DNA of 64,000 nucleotides from assembly GCF_010015445.1 (NCBI RefSeq), contig NC_053127.1:9132276-9196275 (forward strand). The letters run 5' to 3'. This document shows, piece by piece, positions 11,836 to 24,821 of the stretch; positions within the stretch are counted from its first letter, which is position 1, and every line of letters starts with the position of its first letter. Origin of the DNA: Perca fluviatilis (taxonomy: Eukaryota > Chordata > Actinopteri > Perciformes > Percidae). The notes beneath the pieces were generated by a model. It did not search any database. It was not told the origin of the DNA and saw only the letters and a list, made by a program, of their open reading frames with translations. The translations under genes and the position numbers were made by a program.

Positions 11836-13839
11836 CTGCACAACAACAAAAGAAAAGAGCGAGGACACTTATTAACAATCACACACATGTAGCACATTTG
11901 GAAAAGTTGTATGAAATGGAGGGAAAACAAGGCATCTTAAAGTTAAGGTGAAGAGAAGATAAATTTAATTTTAAAAAAAAATCCCTTGGAACTGTCTAAT
12001 TTAGGTTAAAAAATGCAACCATAAAACCCTCAGCAGGGAACCCATAATCCAAAAATGTCTTGCTTTGAACAAAACTTTTGAAGACAACTAGTGAACTAGG
12101 ATGAAGTGTCTGGATTTGGGGACCTTTAGATACAGTAGCTACAACAAAATCAGGAGTGAATCTTTAACACGGATAACCAATAAATCCATAATAAAATGAG
12201 CTTGTTGCAGATATGTTGCATAAGTGTCGGCTGATAAGTAACAAGACATGTCAGTACAGAAATGCAAAAGCCATAGTTTGTCCATCAGAGAGCACGGACA
12301 ACTTTACTTTTCAAAAACTGCTCATGTTTTGCAGTCAGATACTGTGTTATCTGCTAGTGTCGGCTTATGCTTTCCTTATTTGAGCCCCTTCGACTTTTCA
12401 GAATTTAGATTTAATCTTTTTCATTATTTGATGGATTAATGGGTGTATTGTAATATATAATTTAGCCTACAACAGCTTTATAATTTGATGAGTCAAATCA
12501 TCCGCCTTCAGACTGGTCAGATTCCGCTCCAAATATAATAATATGAATATGCAAATAGTGGCAGGAGGTGTCATATTCTTGCCCATACATGCTTGATGTA
12601 GGCTAATTTGCCAAAAAATGTCTAACAGTAATAATCAGAGTGCATCATTCAGTTTGTGTGACACACTCACAAGTATGCACAAGCACATTGTTCTCCAGCT
12701 CTACTATTCTGCCAGCAAAGAAATATCTAAAAGTGAACACTCTTTTATGTCAACATATACTGTAGACCCAAATTAATTAATTTAGTTTGTGCACAAATTG
12801 TATCAGCTTAATATGCAAGACTGATGCATTCCTGCTATTGACTCAAAGCCATAAAATTATCGTTGAGTTGAGTACTACTTTTGTTGCACCACACTCTCTG
12901 CTTATATATAGCCCTTGGGCTATGGTCTGGATTGTCATGTTCACCTATATTTTATGAACGTGTACCTTGTACGACAATAAAAGGAGAGACAGGAGCCTGG
13001 CATGCACACATACAGGGTGCTGTTGAAGGGCACATCGGATCAGGCCCAGGCAAACGACTTTTTATGGCTTGGCAATGAGCACTGTACATGCCATACACAT
13101 CACACATCAAAGAGCACGCACGCACACATATCGAAAACACACACACACACAGTTAACATCTGGATATTGTGTGTGTGCAAACTAGGCGTGCATGTGTGTG
13201 GGTGTTAGCGTCTGTTCCCAGTGCAAGCACAGAGCGATCTCTCCCGACCAGACCTTGGTTTGTTCTTGGCACATCCTCCTGGGTTACGACACCTCCAGAG
13301 AGAGAAGAGAACACAATGAAAACAGGAAGCCAATTCTTAGATGACAGAAAAAAAAAAAAAGTCGGGGAGAGATGGCTTGTGTGGTTTTGTAACCACAGTG
13401 ACATTAGGGAACGGCCTGTACTGTAATAAGCCCTACCAAAAGCAGAAATGACACGGACCGTACATGACAGAGTGTGCCTGCCAGTAGAGTGCTTATGAAA
13501 CAAGTTATGCAAAAGACGGTAGGCTGCATAAGTGAGCGTGACTACAGAATATAAGCCACTGCAATGCAACCTTTAAAACCAGCACATCGTAGATTCGTCT
13601 GCGATATCACAAGATTTATTTCCATACAACAACTTTACACCAAGTAGACTGAGCTGGTGAGCAATGTCCTTTTTAATTGGCTGCATATTCAAGAGGCATA
13701 ATTTGTAATGTGAGCGTATGGCGCGCCAGTGTCAAATGCACAGATGAGCATATGGCCGAATTAGCTGGCAAAAGCAGCCACTTAACCTTTAGAGAACAAG
13801 ACATGTAGTGGAGATGTAGACAGAATCCCCCAACACACC

Positions 13840-14050
13840 CACTGATGTCCCTAATTTGCATTAATCACATAGTCCCTCTGTTGCTTCTTTGACTCCCTGA
13901 TTCATCATTGTTGGATCAACTGTAATTCTCATTTTTTAACGTGCTGCGGTTGCCCTGCTAAACTGCATTGGATTTCTTCCATCATATTGATTCGAGCTCA
14001 TTGATTGCCCTTGCAGGGGCAATTTTATGACCATTCAAGCGCAAACCCAA
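13840..14050. promoter_or_regulatory. Candidate regulatory block with octamer/TAAT and GC palindrome
   Basis: ATTTGCAT at 13854-13861 runs straight into TAAT, a composite POU/homeodomain word. About 150 bp on is TTGCCCTTGCAGGGGCAA (14005-14022), a nearly perfect palindrome with an AP-2-like core. Conservation is untested. Confidence 0.28.
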
Positions 14051-14329
14051 TAATATCAGTGCTCTATACACATTTGTGTTTTAACCTCCAACATAATATT
14101 GCCCATATTGTGTTTTTAGCCCATCTAAAACATGCACATGTGCATACTTTTCTGCTGACCATTTCCAAAACATTATGTTGTTTCTTAGATGTAAAGTTTT
14201 GTTTTTTTTGCAGGTACTAACTGAGCTAAATGAAGTCCTGTAATCTATGAAAAAAAAGGGCAGTTAATTAAAACTTGAAAATACATAGTTAGAACTAAGA
14301 AGTTGCATGACAAAGGAGTTTCAATTTAC

Positions 14330-14555
<226 letters not shown>

Positions 14556-15537
14556 AGTGTTCCTGGAAAAGAGCATTCATGCTCAGTAGCTCTAATCTGG
14601 TTAAAAAAAATCAAATGGACACCAACAGCTGCCTGGTAGGTCAGAAAACACATTTACAGCTATGGTTTGCAGTATTGTAAAATATAGGTAATTTGTAGTA
14701 AATCAGCTTAACACTAGCATGGCTTCCGCAAATAATGACTCCACCTTACAGACAGTTGTGCAACACTATAACCATTGTTCTGGGGGGCCAAGGCGCGTGT
14801 GCTATATGGGCCTGGGATAGGATTTTAGTGCAGGGCATGCCCCTGCTTGTGGCACAAGGACATAAATTGTCAGGAAATGCCTGCATGGTGCCTCGCTTCA
14901 AGGAGAATGAAGTTGTGTGAGGTCACCGTGGGGCAAAAGGGGGAGGAACTGAGGGTACACACAGCCAGGCAGCCACCCAGCCAGATGCCCGTCACTCCAG
15001 TTAGCCAGCTAAGTGCTAACAGGGGGCCCTACGCTTGGTAACAGCCACCATCAGCCATGTTCACTGCCAAATTAAAGTAATAAATCTTGAGGCCCCTTTG
15101 ATCACAAGAGGGTGAACTTGTTAGTTAGAAAAGACGGGGTAACCGGCGCAGAGGACACACACGCTTGACATCAGCTCAAACTTGTGCGTTTTAAATAGTT
15201 CTCTGTGAATAAAAAAAACACACTCTACTCAGGGGCCTATTCAAAATTACGCTGCAGAATCTAAAGGCCCTTTATTTCAACACTGAAATAACTGTAAAAA
15301 TGAAATGTTGGCATCCTCCTGCCGCTCATCAGGAAACACAGAAATGAATGAAGACGGTTAATGTGAAGTGAATAAAAACTAACCATCAGAAAATTACAAA
15401 AAGACCAAAGAGAAACAAAAAGGATTTTCCAAATAGTTGACTTTCCCGGTCAACTCTGTTATTGGGGAGTCCTTTGTCATATTGCCACAGATACAGCACT
15501 TAGCTGACATAATAAAAGTTGCACAACCCATGCTAAG

Positions 15538-15540
<3 letters not shown>

Positions 15541-15611
<71 letters not shown>
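15541..15611. repeat. (GT)35 microsatellite
   Basis: A pure run of 71 bases. Confidence 0.98.
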
Positions 15612-15612
<1 letters not shown>

Positions 15613-15993
15613 ACGTGTGTTGGGAGGTGGGGATGGGGTGGTGATCAGGTGCCACATGCCACTGAAGCTGCTTCCCTTTTCGCTTCCCTCTCTGAAATAT
15701 TGCTCAACTGTTGTTGCAGTGTGCCTCAGTTATTTCATAAAGGGCCATAAAAGAGAACAAGCCAGAGAGGGCTCCCTGCCAATCAAGTAAACTTCCTGCA
15801 AAACCTGGCAGCAAAAAGCAATATAACCGCCCTGTATGTACTGTAAACTTGATCTGTCTTTACAGGCCCTGCATCCCCCTGATAAAGAGAACCTTCCTTC
15901 ATATGGTGCCACATTATAAGCTTTTTAGAAGCACAAACATTTCAGTGGGCTACACTGATTTTTGTTCAGTTTAGATTACCTACTTTTTCTGTT

Positions 15994-16496
15994 AATGCTA
16001 GTAATGCCTGTAACAATTATTACATAATTGTTTGTCAATTTCTTAACGTAATCACGGTTTCTTTGATTAACAGCAATTAATTGCTAACATTAGCTAAGGT
16101 CCTAACCTTTACTGTTAATGGTTGATTTTGTTTACATATGCCAAATTGTAATTATACAAGTAATATTGGTAGGACTGTTGAGCTAAAGCTATGCTAGTTG
16201 TTGGCACTTGACCCTATACACGTTCGTAGCAACAAAAATGACAAGGGGGAAGATAAAGTTAGAAAAACTGTTTTATTATAATAGAGAGGCATTGTTTACA
16301 TTATACGCTGTGTATTTGTGTTATAACATTATCTGGGTCACATGACATTGTTATAACCAAAGATAAAAAAAGTAATTAATAAATAAATAAAAATCTTTTA
16401 AATTTGACTGAAAGAGACAATTATATTGTTAGTCGCAATTATTCATGAGACAATTAATTGTACTGTAATTTGGAATTGTTACAGCTCTAATGCTAG
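15994..16496. mobile_element. hAT-like MITE with perfect 8-bp target duplication
   Basis: The 8-bp sequence AATGCTAG occurs directly before (15994-16001) and directly after (16489-16496) a 487-bp AT-rich segment. The segment ends are inverted: left CTGTAACAATTATTAC near 16008, right AATTGTTACAGCTCT to 16488. An exact 8-bp duplication with short terminal inverted repeats is typical of the hAT superfamily. There is no coding capacity. The first few bases of the left end are more degraded than the right end. Confidence 0.75.
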
Positions 16497-18661
16497 CTAG
16501 CTGTAAGTGTAAGTAAGTGTATGCTAGGTAGTAGAAGGTTCATATCTGGTTCTTTTGCTTCCTGAAAGGGAAACATTGTGTAATTTATTTTATGTTTTTA
16601 TATATATAAACTTGTTTTTTGTTTTTGCAGCCGCAGTAGTGTTCTTCTTTTAAGTGGGCTAAGTCCTTTTGGATGCAACGTTAACAAAGCCGGCCCTGTT
16701 AAGTGTAAATATTACTATTTTAGTTGGTCATGAGCTTTTCAAGTTAAGTCCAAAATCCCAAGTAACACAGTCACAAAGCAATGGCTGGAGTCGGCCTGTT
16801 CCAATGAAGTGACATGGCTCCCCATCTCACGCTGAAACAATCCCATCATTCACATTTTGGTCCAACTTGTACTGTAAATCACTTTGTTACTGTTTACTGT
16901 TGTAAAAAGTGCCCTATAAATAAAACCTGTGATTACTGTTGGGTCTAGTTCACTGGGACTCTCACCACTATCTCGGCATTATTCAAGAGCATTTCACTTA
17001 AAGTTAACTACTGTGGGGTTTCCCCAGCACTGGCAACATTTCACCACGTAGCCGTGAGGAGGATTGTGGATTGTGGATTAGCCCACCGAGCAGGCCTCAC
17101 AGGGAAGAGATGGTGCACTCCCTTGCCTGTAATTTCCCCTGACATACTAAGTGCTCGTTCTCCCATTTGCCTAAATAATGTGGTGTGCAGTGGTGCATTG
17201 TCCTATTTGCTCTTACACTCAATCCACGTGTGCATAGGATCTGAATGTGAAAATGCAAACCATCGTTAGGTTATGATGCAGAGACGAAGACCGGGGGGGT
17301 GGGGGGGTTTGTGGGTGCGATTAGTGCATTTGGGTGCAACAACACACACACTATCACCACACTCACATCACTCAGCTCAGCTATGTGATCTCATAATGCC
17401 GCCATTCAGACGCTTTCCTCATTCAAAAGAATCTGTCAGAGACAGAGAAAGGCCCTGTTTGTTTGGGGTGCCCTGCTTTTCTCTGCCTCCTGTGGAAGAC
17501 TAAATAATATTTTTTGTGACAGTATGCCCACACTCAGACTTGACACTTGTTGTTCCAACCTACTTTCTTTCACAGGTAGCGCATATATGCTAAGTTTGCA
17601 ACAGATGTCCCCTCTTGGGGAATCACAGTCTAAACAGAATCTTTTATCAAAGACAATCGCAGAATTAAACATAAGAGTTAGAGAGCCTGTCTTTGCTGAT
17701 AGCGACACACAAAAAGTAGGACACCGTGTTGATACCAGACACTTCAAACACCTCATCTGCATGGGAGATAAGGAAAAAACCTGTGTTTCTTTTTTAACCA
17801 CTGATGGTCATTTTTATAAATTTGATCAATTCCTCAATCTTCCCATTGCAGCACACGTGTTTGCCGGCTTAACACGTTATTGACATTAAGGGAGTATTAC
17901 ACAAATCCGGAAAAATAAGTGAATGTGCAATTTTTCAGGAAATCAGCAAAGTCATGCAAAGACCTTCTGTTTCCTGCAATATAGTCATCAAAACATTTGT
18001 CAAATGGTTTCACGTGTCCGCTTGCATGAGATGGCATGGCACTGTTTAGCATCCACAAAAAAAAAAAAACTTTCCTTCAAGAGCTTCCACATTCAGGAGA
18101 GGTTCAACAACAGAGCTCCACTGTTCCAAGAGAATAAGCTTGCTGTAATACATAAAATGCCAAATTCAACTCTGGACGACCCACCACATGTAAAGCACAG
18201 CATGTTAAACACAGAGCTCTGGTGCGTATGAATAAAATGCCAGCTGTCTTCATGACTATACTGTAGTAAACCTGTGGAATTTATCTACTCTCTTATAACA
18301 AAACGTATCAGCTAAGTGCTAAAAAGTCTACATTTGCTCTCTTTGTCTTGACCGAAGCTTGATCAATAAACTGTCACAGTGTGCGTTTCTGGCTGCAGTG
18401 GCTAGTCTACACTGACAAAAAAAATAAAAGTTTACTGGAGATCATTTATATTGGGCTAACATATTTGTATTCTGCATAAAAAGGATTGACATTTGTCTAG
18501 ATTACACAGTTAAAATGTTTTAATGGGAATCTGAAAATGTCAATTTGGGCAAAGTGTCCACTCAACAGTGTGTAAAAAGAGAATTAGAGAGTGGACATTG
18601 CTGTTAGTATAGAGTAGGGGTTTAAATCTGTCTTCGAAACCTGTCCAAAGTCCCACATTGT

Positions 18662-18958
18662 CTCTAACAGGGCTGCCCACTCTTAGTTGATTAGCCGACT
18701 AATCGGTCATTTTGGTCTTAGGTGACTAAGATTTCTTTAGTCTGTAAGTACGTTTTTATGCTTTTTCATTCTAACTTAGTGACTTATTTCCAAGAAACTT
18801 ATCTGGTAATACACATATTTAAAGTGGTGATTCTTTGTGGAGGAATTAAGTTTTACAGATCTGTCGATTAAATCAACTGATCGATTAGTCGACAAAATAA
18901 TATTGAGTGTTAGACGACTAAGAATTTCTTGAGTCGAGGACAGCCTCGCTCTCTAATA
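18662..18958. mobile_element. hAT-like MITE rich in TCGACTAA motifs
   Basis: The segment opens with GGGCTGCCC (18670) and closes with GGACAGCC (about 18945). Inside both ends are inverted copies of TAGTCGACTAA-type words, for example GATTAGCCGACTAATCGGTC on the left and CGATTAGTCGACAAAATAAT on the right. CTCTAACA (18662-18669) and CTCTAATA (18951-18958) form a 7/8 target duplication if about five extra bases at the right end belong to the element. The structure resembles a repeat common in percomorph fish. It is non-autonomous, about 280 bp. Confidence 0.62.
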
Positions 18959-19513
18959 TGCACAGGTCACACTGAACTGAAAAGTCATATCATTTCACAA
19001 CAACATGAGTTAGGTCAAACATTAAAAGATTAGTCACAGAGGCCTTTCGGATTGGCTGGGTGATTTTTGCACAGAAATGAACACGTGATGGTTAAGTTGA
19101 CATGAGAAAGCTTCAGCTCAGATTTGTTTCCACTCTAATTCCTGTGCAGCCTCGGTTCTTGCAGGGCAGGACACAGTTTACTGTATGTGCACATATTTCT
19201 GCAGGAAGTGGCTCAAGAGTCAGCGAGGCTAAATGGGAAATTAAAAAGGCTAATTACAGTGGATCAGTCGATGGCCGACCAATATCACACTCAATGGTTT
19301 TTAACAGTGTAAACAAGGCAGGAGAGAGAGCAAGAGAGAGAGTGTGTTTTTTTTTTTTTTTTTTTTGGTGTGTGTGTGTGTGCGCGACAGAGGGAGGGAG
19401 GCAGACAAGCGCAGTCACCAACAAAAACATAGCCTGGCTGTTCACTGAGCCTACATAAATGGCTTACGTAACAGTACTCTCAGTACCAAAAAACAGCAAA
19501 AATCCATAAACAC

Positions 19514-19521
<8 letters not shown>

Positions 19522-19587
<66 letters not shown>
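19522..19587. repeat. (AC)33 microsatellite
   Basis: A pure run of 66 bases, preceded by a short imperfect CACACATATAT stretch. Confidence 0.98.
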
Positions 19588-19590
<3 letters not shown>

Positions 19591-21375
19591 GGTTTCCCTC
19601 TACTTGCGAGGACTTTCATTCATCATTCTCATAACCATAAAAAATATCCACTGTCTCCACTAGATTCATGTCCTCAATCCTCACCCTAAACAGTGAAGCA
19701 ATGGGCAAAATGACATTCAAAGTATCAAAAACATCCTTATTCCCAGCATTTAAAACTCAATCTGGTTCACATACAAATAGCAAAACAAGTACACACACAA
19801 ACACCCACACACACACACACACATCCGTCACCACAGACACAGTATGCTGTCAGAACAATGAGTACAGACACCACACGTTCACTCTCTCCCTCTCTCCTGC
19901 CTCGCTCTACCTTCAGCGTTATAACGAGACGTGCTGTACAGTTTTATTTACACCAGCCTCTTATCAGTGGTACAGCAGCACAGAGACTGCCAATTGGAGA
20001 GGACAGGCCACGGTACTGCCTGTACCCTGTAGTGGAGTAGGTGTGTACCGCCATGCTCCCAGCACGTTTTTATCAAGGCTCAGAAAAGACTGGGCCCGCG
20101 CCAGGCTGCCTCTCGCAATAATAAAACACACTCACACATAAACACACAGGTTGAGTTTGCAATCAGTCACCGCAACTACGGGCCCATTTTTACACAGGTC
20201 TTGCAGCACACATACAATCGAGAGAGTTTCCATTTAGGGATGAAATGGGGTAAACCACCTGAAGTCATTTAAACCAGCTTTTCGTATGAAGAAATAGTTT
20301 AGCAAATGCTTTTTTTTTTTTTTTTTAAATCTGATATAAATCTTTACGTGTAGCAGGAAGCATGTGACAGATGGCAACATGCAGGAGGTGGCTGAGCTCA
20401 ACATCTGACAGAATCACGACAGAATTCTCAAAATATATTTTGCCGCAGGAAACGGTTATTAAAACTACTTTTATGTGATCAAATCAATCATAACACTACT
20501 TATCCAATGATTTCAGAAAATAGCAGAAGGTGTGTCCGCTTTCAGGAGTTTTAAATGTTGGCACATAAAGACAATTCGTGGAAGCATTAAACTAAAAAGT
20601 TTAACATGGGGGGCCGCTTTTCAGATGTCTGTAACTAATGCAATGTATTTATATATGTTATTGAGTAAATATGGAATGTATGGAATTTGCTGCAAAACTG
20701 AAGTGATATTAAACTGGTCATTACCCTGACAGCAATAGGTCCACCAGGAATGTAAAAATATCCAGGCTTTTAGCTACATGCAACATCAAATTATAACCTA
20801 CCACCACAAGCACATTCATTGGCTAGCTGGCTTTTTTGATAGCCCAAATTACCATCTAGTCATGAAGAGAGAATTTGTTTCCTAATAGGACAAATAATAG
20901 GACGATTTTTAGTGTGGCTTCTAGATAAAAAGTTGATCTATTTACCGATGTATCTATTTCTTTCTTTCTTTATGTGTATTTAAAAACTCGGAAGGAAACA
21001 AGTAGCTGGCCTGAATTTTGCTTTTTCAAACAATTCCCCATTTCTTTCAAGATGGCCACCATGTGAGGAACACAACTGATTGATCTTAGCTCAAAGAGAT
21101 GTTGACACAAATGATCATACCAAGAAACGGATGGGACAGGATGAGACAGTTAACTGTAATGTAAAAAAGAAAAAAAAGAAACTCACAGGACAATTACAAT
21201 CAAAGTGTACTGAGCAAACAAAGTATCAGCACATGGACCATAGATAATGTATTATGTAGATAATGCAGTAACTATAAAACACGTGCTGGTTCCCACAAAT
21301 GTCAGTCATACACAGACTAACACAAGCAGAAAAGACATGGTGCAAATGCTGAAGATAAAGAGGACATAATCTTGC

Positions 21376-21380
<5 letters not shown>

Positions 21381-21430
<50 letters not shown>
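21381..21430. repeat. (TG)25 microsatellite
   Basis: A pure run of 50 bases. Confidence 0.98.
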
Positions 21431-21432
<2 letters not shown>

Positions 21433-21680
21433 GGTGACAAGCCATCACACAAAGCACAGGAACATGTTTGCTCCCGATGATATTGTTATCGACGGAGAGG
21501 AAAAAATAAATAAATCAAAGGGAAGTGAGAGAGCATGCGGAAGAGGGAGGGAGAGAAAAAGGAGGAAGCAGATGAAGACAGAGAATATTCAGGTCGCATT
21601 TGACAGCTTTACGGTCTGTTGCGCCGAATGGGATGTCTAGGGACGTGGCAAAGCAGACAAATATTGACTTGCAGAGCGTT

Positions 21681-21725
21681 CACACGCGCACACAGACACA
21701 CGCACACACAGACACACACACAGAC

Positions 21726-21793
<68 letters not shown>
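21681..21793. repeat. Compound CA/GACACA repeat ending in a 32-base A run
   Basis: Interrupted CACACG/CAGACA units from 21681 pass into a pure CA run and then A32 at 21762-21793. A CA-then-polyA order may mark a retrotransposed tail, but no element body is recognised upstream. Confidence 0.95.
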
Positions 21794-21794
<1 letters not shown>

Positions 21795-22569
21795 AACCCC
21801 CACACAAAAACAAAAACAAAAAAAACCCTTTCAAAATGGATGAGCTCACATTGCAAAATCCGTCACCCTTGGTTTTTTGCCCAGCTCAACCTCTTAATCC
21901 AGTTTGCCTGCAAACCAATTTGTTTGTCCAGTAGGTCACAGACAGTTTCCTGCCCTCACTGTTCCCTGTTCTTTTGCACTGTTTATTTCTCCCTCTCCTT
22001 TGCCTTACTTTCTCTGAACGACGGAGCCATTTCCAGAGCTTTTGCCCCCTGGGAGATCGAGGGCATCTCAGTCCACAGTCCCTCCTCCTCCTCCCTCCTT
22101 TCCTGCAGTCCCTTCCTCCAGTCAACACCACCCCCCCCCCACCCCACCCCTCTCTCTCTGTCTCTCTCCCGTCCTCCTTACTTTCAAACTGTCTTGACGT
22201 CAGAGAAACCTGGTTTAAAGTGTGCACTGACACGAATAGACATGAACACACACATGCATCATTTAAACCTATTTATTTTGCCTTGTAAAGGGCCATACTG
22301 TAACGTCCTGTACAATCAGATTACTGTTAAGGTGGCATTGGGTCCATAGTATCAGCATGGGGCTTTGGAGACAACTGGTAACATAATGATAACAGTGTCT
22401 TATCTCTTCTCAAAACAAATGTTTATCAGAACCTTATCCTGATTTGACTTGAATTTTTAGGCTTGGCTTAGTTTCAGTTGTCTTTATCTTATTTGTCTGA
22501 TTTTTGTTTTACCTTTTTTTCTTTTTTTTTTTTAAGTTTTCTTCCATTTGATTTCATTATTCAGTCCAG

Positions 22570-22850
22570 ACTGGAATATCCTGACAAGTACTGGATGGAT
22601 TGCCATGCCATTATGTGCAGACGTTCATTGTCCCAAGAGGATGCATTTTAATGAATTTGGTGATCCCTTTACTTTTCCTCTAGGGCCACCATGAGGTTGA
22701 CAATTTTGGTTTTGGGTGAAATGTCTTGAAACTATTAGATGGATTGTGATGGTATTTGGTAAAGATTTTCATGTTTCCCCTCCAGGATGAATTGTAATAA
22801 CTTTGGCAACCCCTTGACTTTTCATCTAGCACCATCATCAAGTCATTATA
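22570..22850 (+). repeat. Internally duplicated dispersed repeat, copy 2
   Basis: Two homologous units of about 145 bp are present. The first has ATGGATTGCCATGCCATTAT, GACGTTCATTGTCCCAAGAG and GGTGATCCCTTTACTTTTCC. The second has ATGGATTGTGATGGTATTTG, TTTTCATGTTTCCCCTCCAG and GGCAACCCCTTGACTTTTCA, then CTAGCACCATCATCAAGTCA. It is the best-preserved copy of this family in the window. Confidence 0.55.
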
Positions 22851-24419
22851 TAAAAGGTATAAGGCTATTTTTATTTTTTATTTATACACACCTTATTTCT
22901 AAAGTTCTGGCCATCTTATCTTTCAGAAAACATTTGACTCACTGTAGAAAAACCAGGCCATAAAGACAGTAGAAAAACTTTACAACTTAGTGAGAAAGGT
23001 CCCACACAAGCTAGTTTTAAAGCAAATGTTTATTGTTGTCTGAGGGCTTTTGTTTGTGATGCCCCACGGTCTGGAACATAAAACAGTCCAGCAGTGTCGC
23101 ATCCCTTTGTCTGTAAAATGAAAAAAAGGTTAATGAAATGCGATCACAACTGCTAGGAATGATGGCGATATAAAGAAAAACGATCCAGGTTGTTAAAACT
23201 TGTAATTTTCCCAGGTGAAAGAACACACACACACAACCATATATGCCATGCTTTGCTGTCCAGTCACAGCAATTACCCTGCCGTTGCCAGACACTGACCA
23301 AGTGTTTCAAAACTCCCCCACCCTCTCCAAACCGTGGCCTCCCCTCCTCCCTGGCTGCCCAATAGAGGTGAAAGGTGCCATGTGTTTTCAGCTTTGCTTT
23401 CAACCCCCTCTGTTTTCAAGAAGAGAAGACAAAATGAGGCTTTGACATGTATCCGTGTGCTCCTTCAGGCCACAGACGCAAGGATATCTTCAGGGCCTTT
23501 GGTGTATTTGTGTGCGCAAACAGGGATGTGTGTGAAGAAGTGCAGGGAAGGAAACAAGAGCTGGATGCATAGAGGAACCACCCGGGGCTCTCCTGGTGTG
23601 AAGAGGCAGGAAGTAAGTTGGGCTGCTCTAAAATGCCAAAGTGGACCATTTCTCACAAGCCTCAGGGCCTGGTATTAATAGATCCTGGTTGGACAGGGGT
23701 GGGTGGGCTTCTGGAGAAATATACGTTGACACGAATGACCTACTGCAGTTTGAGACTACCATAGTCTGTTCCAATGGACCTTGATCAGATTAAGCGCAAT
23801 TTGAGATTAATCGCTACCAGAAATAATCTTAAAGTGACAATGGGAAAATGCACACAGTACTGCTGTTTACCAACCAAAGCAGTCTGTGATGCAAAACCTA
23901 AAAAATATCAAGTTCTCAGAAGGAATTTAAGCTAATGTGACATGCAGGCAGTATCTCAAAATATGACATGGACTACTAGTGAAATGCATTACAGTAAATA
24001 GAGCCTGTGTAAGATGGTGTGGCTGAGTATGTGTTTTTCAATCAATCAAATCAATCAGCTTTAATTGATTAAATGCAGCAGCTTTGCATTTGTCTGACAA
24101 GGAACAGTGACAATTACAACACATCCTTCAACCTTAACAGAAGAATGTGCTGATGTGATGACAGGACTGTATTATGCAAACATAAAGCTCTGCAGCAGGG
24201 CTACCTTTGGTGATGGGTGTTCACTCACCACTGTTTAAAGACTACTCCGCGTATTTAACATTGCACTCACGGTTGACAGTTTAAGCTGAAATGGCCGCAG
24301 CAGAACCAAAGCAGTGTTTTCCTTCAGTTTGGGACAGACCTAGTTGTGCGTATTTGGCTGGGGGTTTAGGCGCCATTCCTCAATTTCTTTTTACATTTTT
24401 CAATACAAAAAGCAATTTC

Positions 24420-24580
24420 CCCTTACATTTTGGGTCTCTGTGGGTTTTTGAGCCTCTCTGTAGTCGTGTTGTGTCTCTTTTTGGTCATTTGTGCCGATTT
24501 GATCATTGTTTTTTGTCTCTGTGGTAATTTGGCGTCCCTTTGTAGTCGGTTTGTGTCCCTTTGTGGTGGTCTCTTATTCA
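24420..24580 (+). repeat. Degenerate tandem repeat, about 20-bp unit
   Basis: About seven imperfect units of 19-22 bp follow one another, of the type GTGTCTCTTTGTAGTCGTTT: GGGTCTCTGTGGG, GAGCCTCTCTGTAGTCGTGT, GTGTCTCTTTTTGGTCATTT, GTGCCGATTTGATCATTG, TTGTCTCTGTGGTAATTT, GCGTCCCTTTGTAGTCGGTT and GTGTCCCTTTGTGGTGGTCT. It is an old minisatellite of a type seen in other fish genomes. Confidence 0.7.
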
Positions 24581-24797
24581 CATTATTCTGTAGCATTATT
24601 ATGACTAAATATGCATCTAAAACATAGGAAAAGATAGAGCAGGTCATAAAGAAATAACATCCAAAAAGCTTAAAGACAAAACTTGCTAAAGAAGTCCAAC
24701 TACAGTCATTAGATCTGAGAAAAGTCTTTCATTTGGGCTAAAGTGCTACACAAAACAGCTCGGGTAATGCACCTAAACCTTAAAATGGCAGGCAAAG

Positions 24798-24821
24798 ATA
24801 TATATATATATATATATATAT
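24798..24821. repeat. (TA)12 repeat followed by a T run
   Basis: A pure TA run of 24 bases, then T8. Confidence 0.97.

Noticed and set aside
17524..17883. 119-codon open frame on the plus strand with ordinary composition
   Set aside because: No domain or motif is recognised, there is no promoter or splice context, and the length is within chance expectation for 64 kb.
21600..22349. 249-codon open frame on the plus strand
   Set aside because: It runs through CA repeats, a 32-base A run and pyrimidine-rich DNA. Its composition (poly-HT, poly-K, Ser/Pro/Leu-rich) is that of low-complexity DNA, not a protein.
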